Positions 11,670 to 22,438 of a stretch of 64,000 bases of DNA are shown in pieces. Below the pieces are notes generated by a model that saw only the letters and a program-made list of their open reading frames with translations, searched no databases and was not told the DNA's origin. The translations under genes and the position numbers were made by a program. Within the stretch, counting starts at the first letter, position 1; every line of letters begins with the position of its first letter. This stretch comes from Anastatus disparis. Taxonomy: Eukaryota; Arthropoda; Insecta; Hymenoptera; Eupelmidae. The stretch is taken from NCBI GenBank assembly GCA_017163975.1, contig JAFFSR010000374.1, positions 1,722,501-1,786,500 of the forward strand, in the 5' to 3' direction.

Positions 11670-12873
11670 AACCTAAGAAAAACATATACGTCTGTATCAA
11701 GACCTCCAATAGTGAAAACATTGTTAACTGTGGCAAATAAATATAACTTAGACATTTATCAATCAGTACTCTTAAATGGAATCACAAGCAAAGAAACCTA
11801 CACGGATATTCCGAATGTACTGCGAATAAGCAATAAAGAATATAGAAATATAAAATGAAGAAATCTTAAGTATGCAAACTGAAAAGGGCACTTTACAGTC
11901 TGAAATTGTCTATTTATCTGGAGAAATGGAAAATATGGTCATATTATTACTTTATGTAGACGACATCCTTCTCACAAGCAACGACCATAAGAAAATGAAT
12001 GATATAAAATCCAAACTCAAAGAGGAATTTTCAATGAAAGACTTAAGTAAACCTAAAGAATTCTTATCAACAAAATATATAGACCAATTGCTGAAGACAT
12101 TTAAATTCGAAGAGATGTATTTGCAAAGAATAACTCTCGTAACCATACAGGTTATTAACAAAGAGAGAAGAGACAGAGAAGATGAACATTTGAAAACAGT
12201 AACGATTGTTTCCGCACCTTACAGAAAAGCTATTGGTTCGTTGTTATACTCAGCTGTTGCAATACGACCTGATATTTCTCATGCAACAAATCTACTAAGC
12301 ATACATCAACCAAACTTTACTATATGAATGAATGAAAAATGATGAGAATAATTTTCAGATATTTGAAGGGATGAAACAATTGACTCTTTGTTATCGTGCA
12401 AATAGAAATGATTTATAAGCATTTGCTAATGCAAGTTTTGCCGATTGTAGTTTTGACTTTAATCACGTATGGACATGTTATTCAGTTATTTGGTAATGCA
12501 ATCACTTGACGTACGCACAAGCAATCTTATGTGGCTCTATCTGCTTGTCAAGCTGAGTCTGTCGCTACGAGTGAAACTTGTCAAGAACTAACTGCATCAA
12601 ACAAATCAATAACCATAATGCTAGACAAGTCTTTTCATCCTATGAAATTATGGTGTGATAACAAGGCAGCAGGTGTAAGTGCAAAGATAACTGGTTGGAA
12701 TAAACTTCGACACATGACGGAAGTAAGAGAGCATTATGTAAAATAATGCTTTAAAGAGATTTAGTCATGGTGTGCTGGATTCTCTCAAAAGAACAAAAGC
12801 TGATATTTTTACTAAGCCCTTCAGTGTACATAAGAATTTAACTGATAAAATTCTAAACAGAATTAAAAATGTG
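9906..12873 (+). pseudogene. Copia pol pseudogene with RT and RNase H remnants
   Basis: Degenerate integrase, reverse transcriptase and RNase H of Copia. Integrase shreds lie at 10440-11480. The RT catalytic motif YVDD is intact at 11953-11964 within a 151-codon open stretch (11872-12327) that also has the thumb-like IGSLLYSAVAIRPDISHA segment. RNase H fragments lie at 12525-12746 (LSACQAESVATSE...DNKAAG) and the C terminus at 12790-12873. The integrase part is split by a MITE at 11090-11341 and the RT part by a TA tract at 11632-11663. It supplies the domains missing from the left copy but is not functional. Confidence 0.85.
11090..11341. mobile_element. Tigger/pogo-like MITE, TA target duplication
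   Basis: 252-bp insertion with imperfect inverted ends CAGTGGGACCTCGATAACT and (reverse complement of the right end) CACTGGGACTGGGATAACT, flanked by TA on both sides. CAGT...GACCTCGATAA ends are typical of Tigger-type Tc1/mariner elements. It splits the integrase reading frame, which resumes directly after the right TA. Confidence 0.82.
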
Positions 12874-12979
12874 TGAAGAGTGGTTGACTTGATTACAATA
12901 ACCAAAGACGTGTAAAGAGTGATTGACTTGTAAAGATTGGTTTACAACGATTAAAGATGTGTAAAGAGTGATTTAATTT

Positions 12980-13245
12980 ATTTATTTGTTTCAGAGAATA
13001 AAAACAAGCAATATTGAAGACGTGAATCAAAAAGATGGGTAAATTCAAGAAAAGGAAACACTACAACTCAAAAATTCAAATAGAAAAATAAAATTCCTAT
13101 TAATCTTGTCTTAAAATTAAAATTAAAATAAATTTTTGTTATTTAAATGTCAACAGTATTTTGTAATTTTATACGCAATTTATATGTCAAAATATATTTT
13201 AAAGTCTCACGTTAATAAAACCAAAGGAGCATGGTCGGGAGGGAG
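12980..13245 (+). other. 3' untranslated tail and polypurine tract of right Copia
   Basis: Non-coding tail ending in GGTCGGGAGGGAG, a polypurine tract that abuts the 3' LTR. Homologous to 5975-6171 in inverse orientation. Confidence 0.75.
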
Positions 13246-13529
13246 TGTTAGAATATAAGTGCGCCCATGCACCTATGTACTATATATATAATATAAAGCA
13301 TCTTGGTTTCCCCTCCTCTCCTCGTCTCCAAACTTGACCATAGCTGCCGTTTTGTCTTAGCTTTGGTTTTTAGTCTTTACTGTGCGCTTTATTAGAAAGT
13401 TTTCCCTTTTCCTAAAGAGTGTTAACGACTGTTCTCACATATAAAGAGTGTTCATATAATTTCACACATATTAAAGAATGTTACAATTCTAATCTTGTTA
13501 TTTTATTTTATTAAACCATATCACCAACA
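13246..13529 (+). repeat. Copia 3' LTR (complete)
   Basis: 284 bp, starts TGTTAGAATATAAG and ends ATCACCAACA, preceded by a polypurine tract. Near-identical to the inverted LTR at 5691-5974. It carries CCTAAAGAGTGTT and TAAAGAGTGTT near 13412 and 13441. Confidence 0.88.
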
Positions 13530-14229
13530 GTATTTAATATACTATTTTTCTTGCATTTTCATGCTTTTTTTTTATTTTTTATTGTTTTTTATTATTTTTT
13601 CTGTGCTAATTTTTTACTATTTTATGTTATTTTTTTTTCTTATTTTCCTATTTTTCTTTTTATTTTGAAATTTTAATTTTACGTTTTTATAATTTTAAAT
13701 TTTTTATTTTAAATGTTATCAATGTTTGTCTCTACCTTTATTAGATGTCTTTTTATTTCAATGTTTTCTCTATGCATATTTTTGTAGCGTATTGAATTGG
13801 TTTCCGTTTGTTTTACTCTATCATTTAAACTTTTTATTAAATCTACAATAATTTCATTTTTTTTATTATTTGCTTCTATTAAATCATTTACCCGTTTCTC
13901 TAAGTACACAATTCTATTATAATCGGTACCTTTAACAAGCTGTCTGGATAATTGGGAATCATTTATTGAATATTATTAGAAAAAACAATTTATTAGGTAT
14001 TATTTATAGAAAAAAGAAATATTATTGATTAAAAAAATTTTTATTGATTTTTAATAATATTTCAATTAATATTCAATCAAAGTTATTTGATTAAATTTTG
14101 TTTAAACCATATAACTAACTGGTTCATTAACGTGAACGCTAATGTAACGTTCCTAATCTTCTAACCGATTAAACAACTATTTTCATTTATTATTTACCAT
14201 CCTAGAGCATAAATATGTTATTTCATGAG
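13530..14229. other. AT-rich spacer
   Basis: T-rich then A-rich DNA. A 66-codon minus-strand frame at 13709-13909 would encode a coiled-coil-like peptide rich in Asn, Lys and Glu; with this base composition and no neighbours it may be chance or a fragment of an unknown element. Nothing else recognised. Confidence 0.45.
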
Positions 14230-14764
14230 CTATTAAATTTATAGAATCGTTATTAGCTAAGTCACCTTGCATTGCTAATGCGAATTCTTTATATTTTTCT
14301 GTTAGTTTTTGTGTTTGAAAAGTCGTTAATAGCTAGGTCGCCTTGCTTAGCTATTGAGGACTCTTTACATGTTTTATGTTAGTAATTATTTAATGTTAAA
14401 GTGAAAAGCCCGTTGTTGTTAAGGACCAAATGCCTTAATCTTCATGGTTTGCTAGAAGCACGTGGTAGGCAAATCGCCAGCTGTGCTTTGAGCAACTAGA
14501 CCTTCTCGCGGTAAGAGAGCAAATCCGAGAGTGGGACAGAGACCCGTACACTTACACATGCAAGAGCATGTGCACGTACACGCGCATTTGTATGTTCAAC
14601 CACTTTGGTTTTTTTTGGTGTTTGCGTGCGCATCTTTGAGTATAATTGGGTTTTAGGGCCGTACTTACTTGGGCGCGCACAGAATACATGATACTTCATG
14701 TATTATACTGAAAATTTTATGTGCAAGCGAATTAGATTTGACGTGATTTTGTTCAGAAAAAATT

Positions 14765-14965
14765 TAATATACTTACAAGGAGAGGTTCCCACCTCCGAGA
14801 AACGGATTCGGCTGAAACTGCAGAATATAATTTTTTTATGAAAAAAAATGAACCTGTGTTTTTCTTCTCGTCAAACAGGCCTCCAAGATAAAAATATAGA
14901 CATTTTTTCGAAAATATAGAAAGAAGGAGCCTTTATAAGAACTTGCAAATACAAATTTTTTTATA
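14765..14965 (+). mobile_element. One arm of a CAAGGAGAG-ended MITE
   Basis: TTACAAGGAGAGGTTCCCAC followed by CGGATTCGGCTGAAACTGCA resembles the arms of the complete foldback element at 50489-51127 (same TTA-CAAGGA end and same GGCTGAAACT block). No partner arm is seen nearby, so this is a fragment. Confidence 0.6.
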
Positions 14966-15229
14966 TATATTTCACGGTTTAAATTGTATTAATGTTCATA
15001 GCAATGATCAATTTTAATGTAGTTTACATTATAACCTAACTTTGAAATTTATGTAAATACAAATCAATTTTACTACAGTTATGCTTTAAAAATCAAATAT
15101 ATATACATTAGTGTACAAGTAATGCGTGTATTAAGAATTTAATGCAAACGTAATTAAATTATAAAGTACGCATATATAAATATTATTTTCTTCAGACAAT
15201 AGTGAATTGTTTGTATAAAAATTTTGGAG

Positions 15230-15690
15230 AAAATTTATAGTATGGTTTACGCAAAAAAGAAGATAAATGAAAAATTAAAAGTTTTTTGAAGATTTTCAAA
15301 ATGCTCTAAAATTAAAACTGGACTCAGAAAATTAGTTTCCCAAAGCTTGTTTTCTTTAGACAGTAGCGAATAACTTGCATACAAATTCTAGAGCAAATCT
15401 ATCAAATGATTATCGTAAAATAGAAAAAAAATAAAAAATAAAAATTTTGAAAAACATTTTTAAAATGCTCTAAAATTAAAAGTGTGCTATTCAAATCAGT
15501 TTTCAAAAGTTTTTTTACTTTTGGCAGTCGAAAATAAGTTCCATACAAATTTTTAAGCAAATTCTTCGAACAGTTTACGTAAAATAAAAGTATAAAATAA
15601 AAAATCGAAAATTTTTTAAAAATTATTACAATGGCTCTATAAAAAAACTACACTATGAAAACCAATTTTTGATAGCTTTCCGCCTATTTA
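15230..15690 (-). repeat. ~120-bp tandem monomers of the Helitron-linked repeat family
   Basis: Three to four degenerate units each containing ATGCTCTAAAATTAAAA and AGCAAATCNATCGA-type blocks. The same unit recurs at 17030-18010, 43690-44470 and, in opposite orientation, 47230-48905. Confidence 0.65.
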
Positions 15691-15869
15691 TACAAAATAA
15701 TATGTGAGCGCCCGAGTATGTACGGCCCTGAAACCGTACGATACTGGAAGATGCGCGCGCAAACACCAAAAAAGACCAAAGTGGTTGAACATGTAAGCGC
15801 GCGTATGTACGTTTATGTCCTCGTAGGCCGTATTCGTGTCAGTATGTAAAGAGCATGCTAAATTTGTAT

Positions 15870-16215
15870 TGGCATCCCATATGTCTCAGACGCGCTCCAC
15901 GACTTATTGCAAGAAGTATATGTCTTCCTGAGACATATTGAGACTCAATATGTCTCAGGAGAAATCAATATGGCATCACCGATCCTACTATGTTTCGTTC
16001 AATATGTCAAAGAGCACTCATATTAAACGTAGGTTAGTGAAAAAAAAATGACTCGCGCTTCGACAGCAGCTATACTCATTACAAAATGTCAATCTAAGAA
16101 ACAAAAGAAAAAATCAATAGAACTAAAATTTAATTTTAAAAGTATTGAAAAAAAGATTAATATTTTGAACTAATGAGTTATATTTTCTCATACGGCCTAC
16201 TTCGGACATAAAATC
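15870..16215. other. Unassigned stretch with ATATGTCTCA repeats
   Basis: Contains several direct and inverted copies of an ATATGTCTCAG/GAGACATATTGAG motif around 15878-15975, forming small hairpins. Nothing coding recognised in the rest. Confidence 0.4.
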
Positions 16216-16218
16216 ATC

Positions 16219-16384
16219 TATGTCCTTTGGCCGTTTATTCAGGTGGAATCTGAATCTCGAACAATGTTTGCCGCTTGAGCAGAAATCTACCTCGGGCGCG
16301 CTTCACGCGCCCTCGGCAATTTCAGCTCAAGCGACAAACATTGTCCTCGATTCATATTCCACCTGAATACGGCCAAAGGACATA
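16219..16384. mobile_element. 166-bp near-perfect palindrome (foldback MITE)
   Basis: Begins TATGTCCTTTGGCCGT and ends with the reverse complement ACGGCCAAAGGACATA. Arms run through CAGGTGGAAT and ACAATGTTTG to a GC-rich apex GGGCGCGCTTCACGCGCCC. Only a few mismatches interrupt the arms, so it would extrude as one long hairpin. Flanking copies of a similar GGCCGTATTC block near 15824 and 16192 suggest older relatives of the same family. Confidence 0.8.
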
Positions 16385-17029
16385 TATAACTAATACGCGC
16401 TTGCATGTGTAAGTACCGCTGAGAGTACACGGCGGCTCTCCCTCTCTTCTACTAAGTTAGAAGAGTGGGAGAAAGACCGAAGAGAACTGAAGCAAGCAGT
16501 GCGAGGAGCTTGTGACTCTCGTCACTCTTGGATCAGCTCTCTCACAGGATAGTCATACTTTGCTTAAGGCAGCAACGGGCGATAGGCCAACGCATTGTCT
16601 TAAGCGAGGCAGACTTGACACGTGTTAGCGTGCCTTATTGTAATCGCTTACTGATAGTTTTGTATGTTTTAAATAAAGAGCTTATCCAAGCAAAGAGATT
16701 CCTTATCCTATTAACCCAGTGTTAAGCCCTGAATGTTAAGGCATTTGGTCCTTAACAACAACGGGCTTTTCACTTAATACTCTAAAAAATTACTAATAAT
16801 TTTTCAATAAAAATGTCTGCTATAGCTAGGCAAGGTGTCCTAGCTATAAACGACGTTAACAAAACAACAAAGACACACAAAGAGTCTACACAAGCTAGGC
16901 ATGGCGTGCTAGCTTGTAACGACTCTATAATTATTAGACGACGTTAACTAAATTATAAAATAATTATTGAATAAATAATTAAAGTTAAAATAGAGTAATA
17001 TAGGTAGGAATGTCACAAGTAGATATCAT

Positions 17030-17087
17030 GCAAAATTTGAAGCAAATCCATCGAGTAGTTTTCAAGATCCAATTGACGTACTGAATT

Positions 17088-17124
<37 letters not shown>

Positions 17125-18021
17125 GCACGCACGCACATACAGACATTTTCTGGAAATCACATTTTTTACTCCCTGAGTCCAAATATATACAAATTCATGA
17201 AAAAATAGAAAGAAATTTTCTTATTGATACAATGCTTTCTCTATGAGAAAGCAAAAAGTTTGAAAATACTAAGATGACGAAATTAAAATGCAAGAACAAA
17301 ATGAGTACTGATAAATTTTAAAGAATACATGCGATTGATGCTTTACGTAGAAATAGAAAAAAAATTAAAAATAAAAATTTTTAAAAAAATTTTAAAAATG
17401 CTCTAAAATTAAAAGTGCGATAAGAAAATCAGTTTTCAAAAGTTTTTCTACTTTTGAAAGTCGAAATTAAGTTCCATACAAATTTTCAAACAAATTCTTC
17501 GAGTAGTTAACGTATAATACAAAAAAAAATGAAAAATCGAAAGTTTTTTAAAATTTTTAAAATGACTCTAAAAAAAACTACGACAAGAAAACCAATTCTC
17601 AATAGCTTCCGCACCAGATGATCGAAAAATTGAATTGTATGGAAAATTTGAAGTAAATTCATCGAGAAGTTTTTAAGATTTTATTGGCCTAATAAATAGA
17701 AACATTTTTTTCAAAAATTTCAAAATGCTCTAAAATTAAAACTAAGCTAAGAAAATCAGTTTTTTTAAAATTAATTTTATTTGGGCAATCACAAATAATT
17801 TCCGTGCAAATTTTGAAGCAAATTCATCGAGTAGTAAATAAAAAAAAAACAAAAAAATGAAAAATCGAAATTTTTTTTTTTAAACAACTCTAAAATGAAA
17901 ACTACGCTAGAAGAACCAATTATCAATAGCTTCCCAGCAAGTTAGTCAAAAAACTAAATTCCATGCAAAATTAGAAGCAAATCCATCGAGTAGTTCTTGA
18001 GGTACAATTTACTAACTGAAA

Positions 18022-18073
<52 letters not shown>

Positions 18074-18076
18074 GCA

Positions 18077-18127
<51 letters not shown>

Positions 18128-18239
18128 TTTCTGGAAACCACTTTTTTTGACTCACCGAGTTCAAATATGTACAAATTAATGAAAAAATAAAAAAAAAATT
18201 TTTTTATCGATATAATGCTTTCTCTATGAGAAAGCAAAA
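17030..18239 (-). repeat. Helitron-linked non-autonomous repeats with CA tracts and terminal hairpin
   Basis: Two units in a row. Each runs ~120-bp monomers, then an ATCGAGTAGTT block, then a CA/CG microsatellite (17089-17140 and 18023-18126), then ACATTTTCTGGAAA, CTCC/CACCGAGT, and ends in the hairpin GCTTTCTCTATGAGAAAGC (17229-17247, 18218-18236). Tandem monomers, an internal microsatellite and a short 3' stem-loop are the known layout of Helentron/DINE-type elements; assigning them to that group is my inference, helped by the Helitron relic immediately downstream. The open frames across the CA tract are artefacts. Confidence 0.65.
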
Positions 18240-18639
18240 AAGGAAAGAATTGAAAAAATTGTAAATTAAAAATAGCAAAATGCAGATATCATTAACAAAA
18301 CACAAATTAATAATGATTTTTACGAATTGAAAGAATAACGCATAAGGCAAAAACAATTAACAATTCATGAGCATGGACATTTAAATGATGATACTACACT
18401 AAATAAACCAATAGATGAAAAAAACGGAAATGCAAATATGATCCTTATTAATTAAAGACATTACTTATAAAGCAATTGAAAACCGAAGACAATAAATATT
18501 ATGATGAAAATAACAATAACAAAAATTATAATAACAACAATAATATTTTTTTGACAAGTTTAATGATAAAATAATAAAGGACAGAATTGAAAAAAATTAA
18601 AGAAATTAAATGAAAAAGTTCTAGTTGAAAAAAGTAATT
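18240..18639. other. A-rich stretch, probably decayed Helitron DNA
   Basis: Very A-rich with no frame longer than a few dozen codons. It lies directly upstream of the Rep-domain relic and may be its ruined N-terminal part; I see no motif that proves this. Confidence 0.35.
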
Positions 18640-19436
18640 ATAAACTCATTGGTTGTATAGCAAATATATCTTTCAATGAAAATATCATATCTGAAAATCT
18701 CATTGGCTCTATGACACATACATGTGTTTACTGTGATGCGAAACATTTTGCTTTCGAGTACACGGAAAGTAAAGATTTCTCCACTTATTGTCATAAAGGT
18801 AAAGTAGGATTGCTAGAAAATTCTCCTTACCCAGAACACTTAAAGCTTTTAGCAACTGAATTTACAGAAGAGAGTATTGATTTTTGTTGAAAGGTCAGGT
18901 TCTACAATAATGCTTTAGCATTTGCAAGTTTTGGTGCAAAATTTGATAAATTAGCAGGTCAAGGACCACAAGTTATGAGAATATGTGTATGCGTATCATA
19001 ATGTATATGCTTTACAACCTAATAAAGATGAAGTACGTAAATATGGACAATTATATGTTTGAGATAATGAAATGGCAACGATTGAGCGTAATAAATTCAA
19101 TACAAACTTAGCATTATCAAAATAATTAGTTAACTTGATAAGAGACATTACCCCTATGCTGAAGCCTATAAAATGATGCATAAATTAGAAGAAGAAGAAC
19201 TACAACGATATGCGAAAATCAATTGTCCTTCAAGAGCTGTTACTATGTCTATTGTCCGCAATAATAATTTGGATAAAGATAGATATAATCTACCTAACTG
19301 TAACAAAGTTGCGATAGTATATGTTGAAGATGATGATTTTTCTCCTATCAAATGTGATATTTTCATTTACTCTAACAAAGAAATCGACCAAGGTGTCTGC
19401 CTCCAATTTTTCTTAATTTTTCATATGTTGTAGAGG
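18640..19436 (+). pseudogene. Helitron helicase-like N-terminal domain relic
   Basis: Fragments in more than one frame match the Helitron_like_N region of Rep/helicase proteins: a zinc-binding start (CVYCDAKHFAFEYTE, ~18727-18771), then CHKGKV, an N-N-A-L-A-F-A-S-F-G-A segment (18908-18945), GPQV near 18970, YGQLYV near 19045 and NKFNTNLAL near 19090. The end at 19173-19433 is an open 86-codon piece. At least two stops and a frameshift break it. In intact elements this domain nicks DNA for rolling-circle transposition. No helicase domain follows here; a helicase relic on the minus strand lies at 40840-46702. Confidence 0.75.
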
Positions 19437-20229
19437 ACCCAAAAATAGGAGACACGTAATTTTTCTTATCGGCCCAATCCCATATCAAAGGGATAAAAAC
19501 CGTCCTTAAAGTTTACCCCCGAAAACGTTTTTTTTTAATATATTAAGTTCTAATCGATATTTTAGAATGAACAAAATAGAAAATTTTTCTTATTCAATCA
19601 TGTAACCAGCAAGTATAGTTAGGTTCTCAAGGGTGGTAACCCTTACTTTTTATTTTAGAAAAATCTTAATTTTAAAATTATTTCTGCATATAATATTTGC
19701 AATAAAATTAATTAATTATTATAAAAATCATTTTTTGGCCTAAAATAATAAAATAATGTTTACGTGACTCAGGGTTTTCGCAATTAAACACGTCATCAGG
19801 GGTAAACAACCCTTTAGGCGCAAAATACTTTCGAACCATTAAAATTAATATTTTAAGTTATATATGATGCATAATTTATTTTTTTGGGCTCGATTTCCTA
19901 TTATTAGAGGGGTAAAACGCACCCCTAAAAATCACCCCTAGAATAAGTTTTTACTGAATATCCCAAGTTCAGATTCAAATTTAAAATGAAACAAAATGAA
20001 AAATATTTCTCTTTGAAATGACAAATAAGCTACTCTTATATTTTATTTTAGAAAAAAATTTTTTTCAATTATTTTTCTATACAATATTTGTAATAAAATC
20101 TTATAAAATATTTAAGTGAAACCACTTTTCTTCCGTTTCTCCGCGTTTTTCTAATGTGTCTAATCTTTTGGTAATAAAAGTAGCTACTTTTTATTGGGTC
20201 CTATATAATTAGTACTCATTAGTCAAAAT
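19437..20229. other. AT-rich spacer
   Basis: Non-coding. Two loosely similar halves (around 19440-19720 and 19880-20110) share GTAAAAAC..CCCCTAAA and AGTTCNNATNNNATTTTAGAATGAA-like blocks, suggesting an old tandem duplication. The last ~170 bases, including TTTTTATTGGGTCCTATATA, recur at 46735-46930. Confidence 0.45.
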
Positions 20230-21275
20230 ATTTTTTTGGGCCTTATTTTTTGGGCCTTCTATTATTATTATTATTATTATTTTGGATCCTGTATTTTTAT
20301 TCAATGCCCTATTTTGGGCCCTTTTTTTTATTCTAATATTTTCTTGGGCTCTATATTTCTCTGAGCCTTATTTTTTGGAGCCTTATATTTTTTTGAGCCC
20401 AATAGATTTTTGGCCTCTATATTTTTTTGGACTTTATATTTTTTCGGGCCCTACATTTTTCTGGGTCCTTTTTTTGGGCTTTTTATTCATTTGAGCCCAA
20501 TATATTTTCGATACTTCTATTTTCTTGGGCTCTATATTTTTCTGGGCCTAAAATTTTTTTCGGTCCCATATGTTTTTGGGCTTTATATTTTTCTGGACCT
20601 TATTTTTTTGAGCATCTTAATTTTTTGGGCCTAATATTTTATTTGATTTTTATATTTTCTTGGGGTCTACATTTTTCTGGGCATTATTTTTATGGACCTT
20701 ATATTTTTTTGAGCCTAAAATTTTATTGGGTTCCATATTTCTTTGGGTTCCATATTTTTTGGGTTCTATATTTTTCTAGGCCTTATATTTTTTTGAGCCC
20801 TACATTTTTCTGGGTCTTATTTTCTTTGGACCTCAAATTTTTTTGGGCCTCATTTTTTAGGGCCCAATATTTTTTTGATCCTTATATTTTCTTGGGCTTT
20901 ATATTTTTCTGGGCCTTATATTTTTTCGGGCCCTACTTTTTTTAGTCCTATTTTCTTTGGGCCTCATATTTTTTTTATTTTTATATTTTTTTAAGCTCTA
21001 TGTTTTTCTGGGCTCTATTTTTTGTACCCTACATTTTTCTGGGCCGAAAATATTTTTAGGTCCCATATTTTTTTGGGTTCTATATTTTCCTAGGCCTTAT
21101 ATTTTTGTGAGCTCGAAATTTTTTTAGTCCTTATATTTTTTTGGGCTTTATATTTTTTTAAGCTCTATATTTTTCTGGGCCTTATTAATTTGGGCCTAAT
21201 ATTTTTCTAATCCCTATATTTTCTTAGGTTTTATATTTTTTCGGGCCGTACATTTTTCTGAGTCCTATATTTTGA
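20230..21275 (+). repeat. Minisatellite of GGGCC/TATATTTTT units
   Basis: About 1 kb of irregular 18-20-bp units of the type TTTTTTGGGCCTTATATT. The long open frames here (for example 172 codons from 20427) are rich in Phe, Leu, Tyr and Trp only because the unit lacks stops in that frame, so they are not genes. Confidence 0.85.
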
Positions 21276-21372
21276 AGTGTAGCGTTTCATCCAAGCCTGT
21301 ATACTTTTACATAGGATTCTTCAGTGGAGCGTATATCTTATAATATTTTATACAGGCTCCGCTCCGAACGCT
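21276..21372. repeat. Imperfect ~97-bp inverted repeat
   Basis: AGTGTAGCG...AAGCCTGTATA is mirrored by TATACAGGCTCCGCTCCGAA...CGCTTCGA. It lies between the minisatellite and the satellite and looks like a small decayed foldback element. Confidence 0.45.
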
Positions 21373-21438
21373 TCGATATTTTATTTTATTCTAAATGCAA
21401 CATGTGCGTCTTATCTTAAAATTAAATATTTCAAATTT

Positions 21439-21781
21439 AACAGCGCATCACCATATGCAGCCAATTCAGCAGCGCATCTCTATATGCAGCCGATTTTACA
21501 GTGCATTACCATATGCACATGATTCAAGAGCGCATCCCCATATGCAGTCGATTTTACAGTGCATTACCATATGCACATGATTCAACAGCGCATCCCCATA
21601 TGCAGTCGATTTAACAGCGCATTCCCATATGCAGTCGATTCAGCAGCGCTTTCCTATATGCAGCCAATTCAACAGCGCATCTCCATATGCATTCGATTAA
21701 ACTGTGCATTTTCATGAGCAGCCGATTTTACAGCACGATCCCGTATGCAGCTGATTCAACTGCGCATTCCCACATGCAGCC
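21439..21781 (+). repeat. 29-bp satellite, left part, target of Polinton insertion
   Basis: About a dozen monomers of the type CATATGCAGTCGATTCAACAGCGCATCCCC (given here by its core CATATGCAGTCGATT and AACAGCGCATC). The array stops at GCAGCC (21776-21781) and resumes in the same orientation at 40141. Its continuity across the gap shows that the Polinton inserted into an existing array. Confidence 0.88.
21776..21781. other. Polinton target-site duplication, left (GCAGCC)
   Basis: GCAGCC lies directly before the AG that starts the element and is repeated directly after the terminal CT at 40141-40146. Six-base duplication is the known Polinton pattern. The uninserted satellite monomer near 21460 also contains GCAGCC at the same phase. 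Confidence 0.9.
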
Positions 21782-21892
21782 AGTAGTTATAGGGACACCA
21801 TGGACCGTCACAACAAACCCCCACTCCACCACTTCAAAGGTTACTGACCACTAGGTCAATAATCTCTGAGAAGGCGAAGTAGGGGCTTGTTA
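21782..21892 (+). repeat. Polinton left terminal inverted repeat
   Basis: 111 bp beginning AGTAGTTATAGGG. By eye it differs from the reverse complement of 40030-40140 at about 12 positions (~89% identity), so the two ends have diverged appreciably since insertion or the last replication. Confidence 0.92.
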
Positions 21893-21976
21893 TGACGGTT
21901 CATGATACCCCTGAATTTAAATAAATAAATATATTAATAAGTAAATACACAATATTTAGAATTTAATTTATTTTTA

Positions 21977-22047
<71 letters not shown>

Positions 22048-22438
22048 AAAAATTTTCAAATAAGGAATATTTTATTACTTCACACACATACACACACTAA
22101 CACGCATATACAATTTATATAAAATTAATATTATAATTACATATATATTATATATTAACATATATATATATATAAACACTAGTTCACTTACAGTCTATAA
22201 AAGTTTATTTATTGTTTATTATTTTTATAAATTCAAAATTTTTTGTTTTTCTCACTAACACTAAGATTAATAGTATATCTCTATTTATTTATTTACGTCG
22301 ACATACGCACACACATACACACACACTCTCACACGCACATTAAGACTCATAAATTTTACACACAAAATTAAAAATAATATTTTTATATTTTATGTATAAA
22401 CACTAAAATTCATAAATTTATAAAACTGAAACTCACAC
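21893..22438. other. Polinton left subterminal non-coding region
   Basis: AT-rich DNA with a (CA)n tract at 21980-22045 and looser CA-rich stretches at 22080-22100 and 22305-22345. No gene recognised. It is the 3' side of the minus-strand gene that follows. Confidence 0.6.

Larger units (their letters stand above)
14230..16990. mobile_element. ~2.7 kb element with long inverted terminal regions (unclassified)
   Basis: The block AAGCCCGTTGTTGTTAAGG at 14407-14425 recurs inverted at 16749-16767, with surrounding DNA also inverted: GTCGTTAATAGCTAGGTCGC near 14323 against TAGCTAGGCAAGGTGTCC near 16825, each subterminal region holding two copies of a TAGCTAGG..GCCTTGC..TAGCTA unit. A second inverted pair lies inside (14570-14645 and 15749-15814, sharing CCAAAGTGGTTGAACAT). 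The right part (16390-16730) is less AT-rich and has AATAAA near 16672, so an LTR-like or promoter-bearing internal part is possible. I find no transposase. Outer ends and target duplication are not clear. Confidence 0.6.

Noticed and set aside
18023..18126. CRISPR-like regular repeats
   Set aside because: Simple CA/CG microsatellite without spacers, in a eukaryotic context.
20427..20945. 172-codon open frame rich in Phe, Tyr, Trp and Leu
   Set aside because: It is a translation of the GGGCC/TATATTTTT minisatellite; neighbouring frames are open for the same reason.
21439..21781. Satellite as part of the Polinton inverted repeat
   Set aside because: The array has the same orientation on both sides, whereas the terminal repeats are inverted; it is the target, not part of the element.
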